Position numbers and translations under genes: made by a program
Notes under the pieces: generated by a model
The model's database searches: none
Told to the model about the DNA's origin: nothing
What the model saw: the letters and a program-made list of their open reading frames with translations, nothing else
In this document: positions 1 through 10,699 of the stretch, piece by piece
How positions within the stretch are numbered: position 1 is the first letter of the stretch
How the letters are laid out: every line of letters begins with the position of its first letter
NCBI GenBank assembly: GCA_003184365.1
Contig: NKYR01000011.1
Span: 248,001 to 312,000 of the forward strand
Direction: 5' to 3'
Source: Evernia prunastri
Lineage: Eukaryota; Ascomycota; Lecanoromycetes; Lecanorales; Parmeliaceae
Length of the DNA: 64,000 bases

Positions 1-1
1 C

Positions 2-3000
2 TCTAACCGCGAGGTCTCCCTGTCTCTGACACAGATCAATGGAAAGCCACAGAACTGGTTTTTCGTAGTGAGCAGCACCCTAAAGTCTGACCCAAAATCC
101 AGGGTATCAATGCATGGAAAAGGTAAATTCGGCTTCATGGATGCTCACGACGTATCAATCGGACCACAGACCCAACACTACCAGGGTCTCGTCTTGGATC
201 GCATCAAGTTGCTTTCAAAGGATCCAGTCACAGAGACTTTGAGAAAGCAAAGGGCTTATGGACTTTTCTCTCGCATCGTCAACTACGGAGAAGCTCTGAA
301 AGGGATCGCCTCTATCACCCTTTCAAAGTTTGAAGCCATGGCTGAAATCGAGATGCCAACCCAAAGCTCTCAACCTAGTGAAAGCACCGTGACGAGCATC
401 TGTGATACCGCGATTTTGGACAACTTTATACAGGTTGCCGGCTTGCTTATCAACAGTGGCCAAGAATGCACCGAAGACGATGCTTACCTGGCTATTGGGG
501 TTGAAAGTATCTTCATATCGGCTGGGTGCGGTTTCACGGACTGTCAATCGTATACTGTTTACACGAAGTTCACACCGTTGGACGAGGGGAGGGCGACCGC
601 CGACGTTTTTGTTGTGACCAAAAGCGGTACACTGATCACAACAATCAGCGGTGTCAAATTTGCTAAACTTCCTTTGGCGAAGCTTCACAAACTCCTGGCT
701 TCAGTCAATCAGAGCTCATCTCAAGAGGCCGCAAATAAATTAATGCCTCACGCGAAATCAGGTGCGGTAGCCACGACAGCCTCAGATTCGAGTCAAGAAA
801 GAAATGAGTCGTCGCCTGGGACCCCGGCAACTCCAGTGGAAGATGACAACGACCTTGAAGAGAAACTCAAGGAACTGCTTGCTTCCTTCGTCGACCTTGC
901 GGATGGTCCGGTTGAAGACGACGCAAATCTCGGTGATCTCGGTGTTGATTCATTGGGAGCGTCTGAGCTTGTGGACAACCTCCAATCGAGTTTCGGGATC
1001 GAGATAGACACGCAAGATATCATCGACATGAATTACGGAGCACTTCGTACTCGCCTCGGTATTCAAAGGGGTCGAACGATGCTGCCGCAAAGCACAAAGG
1101 CTGCTACAAATGAGCCCGCAAAGCCGACATCAGGGAAAGATCAGACAAGGAAGACACAACAATTGATATCGCTCATCGCTGAGCACTCAGGGACCGAGTC
1201 CGGTTCCATAGACCATGAAGCAAGTCTTGAAGCACTGGGAGTTGATTCGCTTTCACTCGTCGAGCTGAAGTCGGAGATAGAAGACCTCCTTGGTGTCGAA
1301 CTTGATGATGATTTCAGTACAGACGCGGTTGTGTCTAGCCTGCTTGGAATGATAGAGCAACCGGACCTCGAGCACACGAGCGTTGACTCAGGAAAGGAGC
1401 CTATGAAACCATCAATTTCTGTGCCTGAAGTGGAGCCTGCTCCAGATGCGAAACCTCCTACACAAAGTACCACCGCTGTCCCATCGTCTCCTCAAGACGA
1501 CTCGACTGTCTTCGATGATCCTATGAGCGCTCTCGCAGTGTCTGGAGAGTCCTTCGACACGTTTTCCAGTAAAAGGGGCTTTTTTGGCTACTGGGAACGA
1601 GTCGCACCGAAGCAAGACGAGCTCATGCTTGCCTACATAGCAGAGGCGTTCAAAGATCTTGGAGCGGACATGTGGAATATTCCTTCAGGCGCCGTCGTCC
1701 CCAATGTGCAGTCCTTACCGAGGCACTCCAAGTTAATGCATCGTCTGTGGGCCATCCTTGAGAGACTGGAGATTGTTACACGTAAGGGCACTGTGGCCAT
1801 TCGTACTGGGAAGCGCATCTCCACAACTCTATCGGCAACCCTCCTTGAACAGATTATACCTTTATTCCCTGGATACGCGGGCGAAAACAATCTTATGGCT
1901 CTGACGGGATCCAAGCTCGCGGACTGCCTGACTGGTAGAGCCGACGCGGTCAGAATACTTTTTGGAAACCAGCGGTCACAAGAAATTTTGGACAGCTACT
2001 ACAGTGACTCTCCCCAGCTTTCCGTTGCGACTGATATGCTTGTTGATATCATGCGACGCATTCTTTCTGACGGTAACCGAGGTGTTGTCAAGATCCTTGA
2101 GGTCGGAGGCGGCTTTGGTGGCACCACAGCGAGTTTTGCACGCCTTTTGGATGGTTTTGACCGGCGCGTTCAATACACCTTCACCGACATGTCGCCTAAA
2201 TTAGTCAGGGCTGCATCGACAAAACTCTCGCGCTACAGTAGTTGGATGGACTTTCAGACACTTGACCTGGAAAAGGAGCCAGCCGTCGCTCTTCAAGGTA
2301 AGTATGACATAGTTCTCGGAACGAATGTCGTGCATGCAACCTCGCACATTGTCAAGTCATGTACAAGAATCAAGTCACTTTTACGGGCCGGCGGCTTCAT
2401 GATTTTGTCGGAGGTAACACGGATTGTCGATTGGTACGACTTGGTCTTTGGACTTTTGGAGGGCTGGTGGCTGGCCACGGACGGTAGAGAGTATCCACTT
2501 CAAGGAGCCGACACTTGGCTTGGATACTTGAAGGAGGCAGGGTTCAGGTCTTGCTCTTACTCGGGAGGCTCCAGCGAGGAATCGAACACGCAGAGCCTCA
2601 TCATAGGCTCCACTGTTCAGGACCAGCGGCCTGCCATTAATGGCATGGCGCCCACAAAGCCGGCCAAAACTTACGACATTGATACCCATACCTATAAGAC
2701 AGTCGATGATCTAGAAATCCAGGCCGACGTCTACTACCCGAAAGAGGGACCTCCCTCCAAACCAATGCCTATAGGTAAGGCAGGCCGAAACATTGCGTTT
2801 TGTACCGGCAGTTTATGCTGATTCTTTCATCTCTAGCATTGATGATTCATGGCGGTAGCTTCATGACATTCGCGAAAAACATCATTCGACCATGGCAGAT
2901 CCCGCTGCTCTTACAATACGGTTTCCTTCCCGTGAGCCTTGACCATCGTTTGTGTCCCGAGGTTACCCTTGCCAAAGGTCCAATGGCCGACATCCGTGAT

Positions 3001-3871
3001 GGTTTCGCGTGGGCCCGTAGAGACTTGGCCAAAATTGCCAGCGAAACCAGGGACTTCATTGTCGACCCCAGCAAGATAGTAGTCGTTGGTTGGTCTACCG
3101 GTGCTACCTTGGCAATGAGCACGGCTTGGACATCTCTCGACGTGGGCGTAAAGCCCCCGGAAGCCATTCTGAACTTCTATGGGCCTTCGGACTTCGAGTC
3201 GCAATGTAAGTATCCCCAAGCCAGTCAATTCTAATGGCCCGTGCTCACAATACCAGATTGGTACACCCCCCGCAAAGCCGGCTACCCTGAAAGTACCATG
3301 TCAAGCGAGGAGATTGCAAGAAACCTGTCTCCCAAGCCTGTAAGTTCCCGAAATTCCAGCGATCCCAAAAAGGGAAAAGGAAATCTTGACCCACGCAATT
3401 ACACATTATCCCTAACGTTTACGCCTCCAGATCGTAAGCTATGACATCCCCTCCAAAGACGCCAAGTTCGGCGGCATGCATCCCGCCGACCCACGCTCCC
3501 AACTCGTGTTCCACACCTTCAACTCCCTCTCCGCCGTCTCCATCTTCACCGACGGCTTCCGCGCTTCTGGCCAATACTCAGCGCCCAGCGCGGAGAGCGT
3601 GACGGCAATCAGCCCCTTGGCGCAAGTTCGAAAGGGGACTTACAAGGTCCCGACGTTCGTCGTACACGGGGACGAAGATGAGATCGTGCCGGTTGGTATG
3701 AGTGCCGAGTTTGTGCAGATGTTGAGGGAGAAGGGGGTCAGGAGCGAGTTGTTGGTCGTGCCTGGGAAGGGCCACATCTTCGACTTGTTTTGTCGGCCGG
3801 GAAGGGATGGCTGGGAGACGGATGTGGTACCAGGGTATCAATTTCTGGTGGACGTTTTGGACGGACGTTGA
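2..3871 (+). CDS. Non-reducing polyketide synthase, C-terminal part (PT-ACP-ACP-CMeT-esterase), 5' end outside window
   Basis: The reading frame is open from base 2, so only the last 1221 residues are present. The exons are 2-2774, 2837-3205, 3257-3339 and 3431-3871. In order they encode the end of a product-template domain (DNFIQVAG carries the usual catalytic Asp), two acyl-carrier domains (GVDSLGA near nt 950 and GVDSLSL near nt 1245; the Ser takes phosphopantetheine), a C-methyltransferase with SAM motif ILEVGGGFGG (nt about 2090-2120), and an alpha/beta-hydrolase release domain (HGG oxyanion motif, nucleophile GWSTGAT, Asp in HGDEDE, His in GKGH). Tandem ACP plus CMeT plus esterase is the architecture of C-methylating NR-PKSs that make orsellinic- or phloroglucinol-type aromatics. 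The family call is secure. The product is not predictable because KS, AT and SAT are missing. Next come VPS4 and then a P450 on the same strand. Confidence 0.95.
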
Positions 3872-4576
3872 CAGCACCGTGCGCTGGATTGTGTGACTTG
3901 CGAAAATCGCTGATGAAATTGCTACGATCTGTTTCTTACCGTGGACTGATGTCAAGCATGCTGTTTCTTTGCCTAAAATTACGCGTTTACGATTTTCATA
4001 GTCGGTATGCTTTAGGCGCCTAGACACGATCAACCGCGCTATTCTGCACTGAGGGTATGAAGGGGTCCATGAATTTGATATTGGTGCAAGTTTCTTGTAT
4101 TTGGTCGGGAAAGATACACCGTAAGCGGCAGTATAAGCCAATTGCAACAGAAAGCGGTCGGGTAAGGATCTTAAAATGCTACGAGTAGCGAAGTGATAAA
4201 ACACAGGTGATGAAGCTATCCACATCAATGTTTCGTGAGGTGCAACGTCTAAGGCTTTCTACACACGCTAAACCCATAGGGCTGACGGCGGCGTCATTTG
4301 GCTTGGCGCTTGTTTACCCACCTTTGGTTCTTTTGCTTGCTACCTTGCATACTATTGTCGTATCAAGAGGCAAGTCAACACTCGAGATCGCTATACTCGG
4401 CCAACTCATGTTCAAGACCGCTTAGAAGTCCAGGGATTCAGAGTTCTCGATCGCCCCTTGAAAAGTTCAAGCGCTCCAATTTCTGGGCAACGGTCTCCAT
4501 CAATCAAATCACACCCACATCTCTCGAAGAAAGAGCAGCTGCGGCACGTCCCCCATCCTTCCCACCGTCCTCCAAA
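3872..4576. other. Intergenic, PKS to VPS4
   Basis: About 0.7 kb holding the PKS 3' untranslated region and the VPS4 promoter/5' UTR. No convincing gene, RNA or repeat is visible. A pyrimidine-rich stretch immediately precedes the VPS4 ATG. Confidence 0.5.
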
Positions 4577-6076
4577 ATGAGTAACACAGACTTCCTCGGC
4601 CGGGCGATTGAGGTTGTGAAAAAGGCCATCGAGAACGACACCGCAGGCGAATATGAGAAGGCATACCAGCTATACTATCAGGCCTTGGAGCTGTTCATGC
4701 TGGCGTTGAAGTGGGAGAAGAATGTCAAGTCGAAAGACATGATCAAAGGAAAGACGAAAGAGTACATGGACAGGGCGGAGAAGCTGAAGACGCATCTGGC
4801 GGAGGGAGATAAGAGTAATAAGAAGAAACCGGCGGCTGTGGGGAGTAATGGGAAGGTATCTGGGAGTGGAGGGAAGGGAAAGTGAGTGCCCAGAGGCCAT
4901 GGGAAGCGATGAAGATGCTGGTGTAAGTAAGGAGGCTAATGTTCAGGCGCTACAGGGATGATGATGACGAGGACGGAGACCCGGAAGCCAAGAAGCTACG
5001 AGGGGCACTTGCTGGAGCTATACTGACGGACAAGCCGGACATCAAATGGGAAGATGTTGCAGGTTTGGAGCAAGCAAAAGAGGCGCTAAAAGAGGCCGTC
5101 ATTTTGCCCATCAAGTTCCCACATCTGTTTGTCGGCAAGCGCCAGCCTTGGAAGGGTATACTACTCTATGGGCCACCAGGGACGGGGAAATCATATCTGG
5201 CGAAAGCAGTGGCTACAGAGGCGAACAGTACCTTCTTCAGTGTGAGCAGTAGTGACCTTGTCTCAAAATGGATGGGTGAGAGCGAGAGGTAAGCTTTCTG
5301 CCATTCGTATCTCTGGTGAAGATTTAGGCAGCTGACAGACATCTTCAGGTTAGTAAAGCAACTTTTCAACATGGCTCGTGAAAACAAACCTTCGATCATC
5401 TTCATCGACGAAGTCGACGCCCTTTGCGGCCCCCGCGGCGAAGGTGAATCTGAAGCCTCTCGACGTATAAAGACAGAGCTGCTGGTCCAAATGGACGGTG
5501 TGGGTCGGGATTCCAAAGGGGTGCTCATCCTCGGTGCTACAAACATTCCTTGGCAGCTCGACGCTGCGATACGGCGGCGGTTCCAACGAAGAGTGCATAT
5601 CAGTTTGCCAGATCTCCCGGGAAGGATGAGGATGTTTGAGATGAGCGTTGGCACCACGCCGTGCGATCTGAAGCCTGAAGATTTCAGGACCTTAGGACAA
5701 TTGAGTGAGGGGTATTCGGGGAGCGACATTAGTATTGCAGTGCAGGATGCCCTGATGCAGCCTGTGAGGAAGATTCAGACGGCGACACATTATAAGAAGG
5801 TAAGCCTTCTGTTCTCGAAACCGCCTCGAAGCGATCATGAATAACACTGATTAGGTCACCGTCGACGGAGTGGAGAAGCTGACGCCTTGCTCTCCCGGCG
5901 ACGCAGGTGCAATGGAAATGTCCTGGACCGAAGTCGAGTCCGACAAATTGCTTGAGCCGCCACTTGTTCTGAAAGACTTCGTCAAAGCCGTCAAGGGAGC
6001 AAGGCCCACGGTCAGTGGTGAAGATATCAAGAGGAGCGCCGAGTGGACCGCGGAATTTGGTAGCGAAGGGGCGTGA
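4577..6076 (+). CDS. VPS4: Vacuolar protein sorting-associated AAA ATPase Vps4
   Basis: The exons 4577-4881, 4956-5288, 5349-5799 and 5855-6076 encode 436 residues, the usual Vps4 length. An N-terminal MIT domain (about residues 5-75) is followed by a charged linker and one AAA ATPase domain. Walker A GPPGTGKS lies near residue 174 and Walker B IIFIDE near 229. The C-terminal helix ends in a typical fungal Vps4 tail (SAEWTAEFG). Vps4 is the hexameric ATPase that disassembles ESCRT-III at endosomes in multivesicular body sorting. It is a single-copy housekeeping gene and sits between the PKS and the P450, so it is more likely the edge or an interruption of a metabolite cluster than part of it. 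Confidence 0.97.
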
Positions 6077-6878
6077 AGTTTGGATTTTCATGTTTGATCT
6101 ACTCCCACAGCATGAACCAGCACGGCGTTGATCGGCCCTGGATTCGGAGCATGACCAATTATACGAGGTGTTCGATATGAGCAGACTACTTGAGAAAAGA
6201 TGAAAAATGACATCTTAAATGTTCTGACTCGTCGACAGTCCCGCCTGCTATAGCCGTCCTCCTCCTCCCCCTTCACTGGTCTTTTACTGTTTTAGGAAAG
6301 TGTTTCGCAGCCCGAAATCACTAAGCCACTTCGGGTTAGCGGGGCTGACATCGCAGTCGTAAGGTAGGTAGGTACCTTAGGCAAGATGGCCAAAGCAGTT
6401 GTTGGCTGCCTCACTTAATCACTAATAAAATCATGCAAGTTATCATGCAAGTGATACACGACAATTGTGATATGCGTGGTTGATTACAAAGGGAGGACAG
6501 TGCAGCAGACATGCCTCTCTTTGGCCTCTTAAATATGGACAACTGGGACTTTGCATCCCCTCTTTCGTCCCTTCCCCGCTTCGCGTGCTTCGCGTCCAAC
6601 CATAGACAGCTCCTCAACACCCTGTCTGAACATCTGACCTTCTGACTACGCAAAACTTCCCCCATCTAGACCCTCTGGTACACTGTTACACTCTTCTTCC
6701 TGGGAAACATCGGTAGGTGGTGGAGGAAAGCTTACTGCATACAACGCGCATTGCTGTCTTTCCAATCCTCCAAGCACCATGCAAACCTTTTCCTCTTTAA
6801 AAGCGTTAGCCTCCCGCTGTCCCATATTTTCTCTGCATCTTCCCTTACTCTCAGTCGTATCTGCTGTCTTCGAGAGTC
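6077..6878. other. Intergenic, VPS4 to P450, with a small inverted repeat
   Basis: About 0.8 kb with no coding signal. It contains the inverted repeat TAAGGTA...TACCTTA (6360-6366 and 6373-6379) around a GGTAGG core; similar GGTACCT strings occur near 15500 and 51800. The last 200 bases before the P450 ATG are C/T-rich, as in many fungal core promoters. Confidence 0.45.
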
Positions 6879-8715
6879 ATGATGTTCCCTTCGGCATTGC
6901 TGGAAGATACGACTTCCTACTTCTCACCACTCTTGACTGCTGCTATTGCCGCCTTCACCTTCTTCCTTTTTGCCAGATACATCTATCGTGTCACCTTTCA
7001 TCCTCTTGCCGCTTTCCCCGGCCCAAGGTTGGCAGCACTGACCAGCCTATACGGAGCCTCCTACGACTTTCTCTCCGACCGCTCATACTGCAAACAGTTG
7101 CCTGCTCTCCACGACAAATATGGTTTTGCGAATCTTCCATTTCATCGATGATAGACGCTGATTGATCTTCTATAGGACCAATCGTAAGAGCATGGCCCGA
7201 TCAGCTCCACTTTCGCGACATAGACGCCTACAATGAGCAAGTCGCCGACGTCTCCTAATTACGTACTCTACTGACATCGACTAGAATCTTCAAGATTGGT
7301 ACCAAATTCGATAAATACGCCCCTCCTTACGACATCCCCTTTCTCAAAGGAGGCTACTTCCCAATCACCTCTACCAAATCGGCTCTCGCTCGCAAGAACA
7401 TGCATTTACCTTCCTTCTCCAGAGAAGCTGTCCGCCGCTCCGAACACTTGATCACAGACATGCTCGCCAAATTCATCGACATCCTGTCCGGCTATGCCCC
7501 GGGAGCGAGGTCGGTGGATTTGACCGACGCCTTGAGTTGCCTATTCGCGGATATAGCCATGAACTACGCGTTCCAAAGACCTTTCAACGCCCTCGATCAA
7601 GAGGGGTTCCAGCCCGACGTGCTAAAGGGGGTGGAGGCATTCAAAGGGATGTGGCTGTGGCCTATGTATATTCCCAAGATTTGTGGAGGGGTCACGTGGG
7701 TGATCCAGTGTCTGCCCGTGTGGTTGACCAGCAAAATGATAAAACCCTTTGCGCTTGTGAATGAGTCTTTGGAGGTGAGTGCAACATGCCCAATCTATAC
7801 TGAGTCATTCCGCTCCCTGGCTCATGTGGTATGAACAGGTATGTCGCGAGCAAATCACACACTTGCAGCAGCGGTCTTCCTTGAAAGAAATACGTACCGT
7901 GTTCGACATCAATCTCAATCCCAACCTCGAGAAGGGACAGTTCACGCCCACGGTTGATGAAATGGCAGCAGATTCCTTTGCTTTGTTGATTGCCGGCACG
8001 AACACCGCGACATCTACTCTTTTGGTCATAACATGGGCGCTTCTTAATGATTTGCAAATGATGCAGAGGTTCAAGGCCGAGTTGAAAGCGGCGATGCCTG
8101 GTCGGGAAGACCGTGTTGATTCGGCTGGGCTGGAGAAATTGCCATATCTGGTAAGCAAGGGGGTGGTTCGAAGACAGACAGTCTGCTAACAGAAAGAAGC
8201 GCGCCCTTGTAAGAGAAGGTCTCCGCCTCTCCTACGGCGCCCCAGGACGCCTTCCTCGCGTCGTACCTTCCTCAGGTGCCGTCTTGTCCGGACAGAGGAT
8301 ACCACCCGGAGTACGTATTGCACACCCCACAACACCCCATCACCTCTTCACCTACTGACCAAAACCGCCCTCCCTCCAGACCATAGTGTCCTCTAGCCAC
8401 TACGTCTACCACAACGACGCCTCAACCTTCCCGGACCCCCACATATTCCGGCCCGAGCGCTGGCTCGCATCCAACCCCACCGACGAACCGCCTCGGGAGA
8501 TGGAGAGCAAATTCGTGCCCTTTTCGCGCGGCTCGAGAGGCTGCACCGGGACGAATCTTGCCTATGCGGAACTCTACCTCGTCACCGCGCACCTATTTCG
8601 TCGGTTCGAGATTGCGAATAGCGGTACGACGGACGCGGATATGGAGTGGGACGACAGCTTCGCTCTGGTGACGAGGGGTCACTTAAAGGTTACGGTGAGG
8701 GAGAGTGTGGAATGA
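6879..8715 (+). CDS. Cytochrome P450 monooxygenase, trichodiene-oxygenase-like
   Basis: Six exons (6879-7122, 7176-7236, 7285-7774, 7839-8150, 8200-8310, 8380-8715) encode 517 residues in a closed frame. A hydrophobic N-terminal anchor is followed by the proline-rich FPGPRLAA hinge. The I-helix is AGTNTATS, with Asn where an acidic residue is common. The ExxR motif is in EGLRL, the PERF-like motif is FRPERW, and the heme loop FSRGSRGCTG fits FxxGxRxCxG, so the enzyme should bind heme. The N-terminal half resembles the trichodiene oxygenase-like fungal CYPs. The second intron (7237-7284) uses a GC donor (GCAAGT). The fourth acceptor could be three bases earlier (8196), adding one Lys. Two adjacent ATGs exist at the start. 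Its substrate is unknown; the PKS product is a reasonable candidate. Confidence 0.93.
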
Positions 8716-10699
8716 AGGGCTGATCTCATTTCGCTCTTATCGACGACGAATCTACTTGCTATAAGAGCCACTTCGAATTGTCCCCGGATGGATGGATGTT
8801 GCTAACGTATCGTCACAATGGGACTGTGGGTTTGCACATGAGGCTATACCGCATACTTTGTTTCCCGGCCGTTTTCCATAAGTTAGCGGAAAGCTCATGT
8901 GATTCGCAAGCTCCATCTCCCCCAGTCAATACACCAGCACACGATCGACTCACCCCTTTCCCAAAGCGCTATCATTTTCTGTCTTTTCCCCCTCCGAACC
9001 AGACCCTCCCTTCCCCTCCGAACCCAGCGACCCATCCCCCACGCCTGCATACAGCCATCCTTTCCACGCCAGCTCTCCGAAAACCTTCTTCATTTCCAAG
9101 GTCAGGGCTGGGGCTGGGGCTGGGGTTCGAGGGAACAGGCCTGATTTTGCAGACAGAATCATGCAATCGTGTGTGCCAGTAACAGTTACGGTAACAGATA
9201 TGTATGTGACTGTATTTGACTACGAGAACGAATAGATGTGCGGTGGGAGAAAGGAAGGGAAGGGAAGGGAAGAGACAACGATCTTTCCATCAGAGCTAGC
9301 TCCCCTCACTCTCCACTCTCCGCTCTCCAGCCTTCTGATCATTCAATCCCTAGTCGGGCACACTAAAACCAAACAACACCAACTCCCTCCCCATCGCCCC
9401 TTCCATCTCGCCGCCCCACCCCGGCACCCCCTCTCCCCCCCCCCTTTCCCCCCAACCACAAAGAGCCTCTCCTCCGCATACACCCCTCCCTCAGAACCCC
9501 CCCCCTCCTCGACCAGCACTGCACGGCAATCATCATCATCATCATCATCGTTCGCCGAAATGGGTGTGAAAAAAAAAAGGGGGGGGGGGGGGAGACGTGA
9601 GAAGGTAACGATAGTATGTTGGTTAACGTCGATGTTGGCAAAGTATCCGATAGTTACGCAAATGCGTGGGCCTGCTTGCTTGCTTGTTTGCTTGCTTGCT
9701 TACGATATTAATGCAAGTCTAGTTCGCACGGAGATTGAGGTGTGAGGACGTATCCCATGACCTTGAGTGTGAGGGTTGCTTATAAGGTTTGCCTGTGAGG
9801 GTTGCTTGTGAGGGTTACGCTTGTGAGGGTTGCGCTCGTTGGTTGGGTTGGTTGGGTGGGTTAGGTTGATTGGTTGATTGGGTAGGTTTTGTTTGGAAGG
9901 ATGGTAGATTGGATGGGTTAGATGGTTGGGTTAGATGGGTAGGTTTGGTTAGATGGGTTGGGTACGTTGGTTAGGTTGGTCCGGTTTGGGTAGTCCGATT
10001 TCCCCTGCACCGTTCGACAAGTTTACTCATCTTACTTGGCCAGTAGCGAAGGGCGGTGGTGGCTTCGCTGCTTGCCCTTTTTATAGACATGCCGACTGCT
10101 GGAAATTGGATCGGGTTCCCGTCTGTCTTCCTCTATGGTCTATCGGCCACCCTCTACCCTCCCATCCTCCACCCTCTACCTTCTTTTCTCGACCCTGTCC
10201 CTCTATCCTCGACCCTCCCAACCCCCCGGCTCTCCGGCTCTCCCAAGGCCAGCTCAAACACAGCTCGAGCTAGACTAAGACTTAGGCGCTCGAGTTGAGA
10301 TTGGTAGACAGCGTAGCTTTGAGTTTTCAATCGAGATAAATCAGATCAGATCAGATCAGATCAAACCAAATCGATTATCGGATCAACAAGTGGAGCCTGT
10401 GAAGTCGATTTCAGTTCTTCTCCGTGATGAAGTAGTTACACAAACCAAACCAGAAAGAAAGAGAAAAGGGCAAGAGCATAGAACATCGCATGTACAGATT
10501 CTCGAATTCCCCGCGTGCCAGAAGAGCGCCTTTGCTGCTCACAACGAAGAGACGCAGTACCTTGGACGCCTCGAGCGCCCAAGTACCCTGTCCTGAACGC
10601 CGTGTTTAATCTACAGTATGTTTCCATTTCCCTTCCCCGTCACGACTCGCTCATATGTATCCAAGACCCTACATCAGCCGTATACAAAAACACACCCCA
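8716..10699. repeat. Low-complexity region between convergent genes
   Basis: Two kilobases between the 3' ends of the P450 (+) and the coiled-coil gene (-), with no gene. The top strand is C-rich to about 9528. Next come (ATC)7 at 9529-9549, A10 followed by G14 at 9569-9592, and a (GCTT)-type tract at 9673-9702. Four or more copies of a TGTGAGGGTTGC-like unit follow (about 9766-9833). A long degenerate G/T tract of GGTTGG/GGTTAG/GATGGG units covers about 9836-9990. The sequence turns C-rich again (about 10130-10250) and ends in a (CAGAT)n run near 10337-10362. Confidence 0.8.

Noticed and set aside
3578..4228. 216-codon minus-strand frame over the PKS 3' end
   Set aside because: It overlaps the conserved esterase exon in antisense and shows no domain.
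9836..9990. Telomere-like GGGTTAG tract
   Set aside because: Only isolated units match TTAGGG; most are GGTTGG or GATGGG variants without a fixed register, and normal genes lie on both sides, so it is not a telomere.
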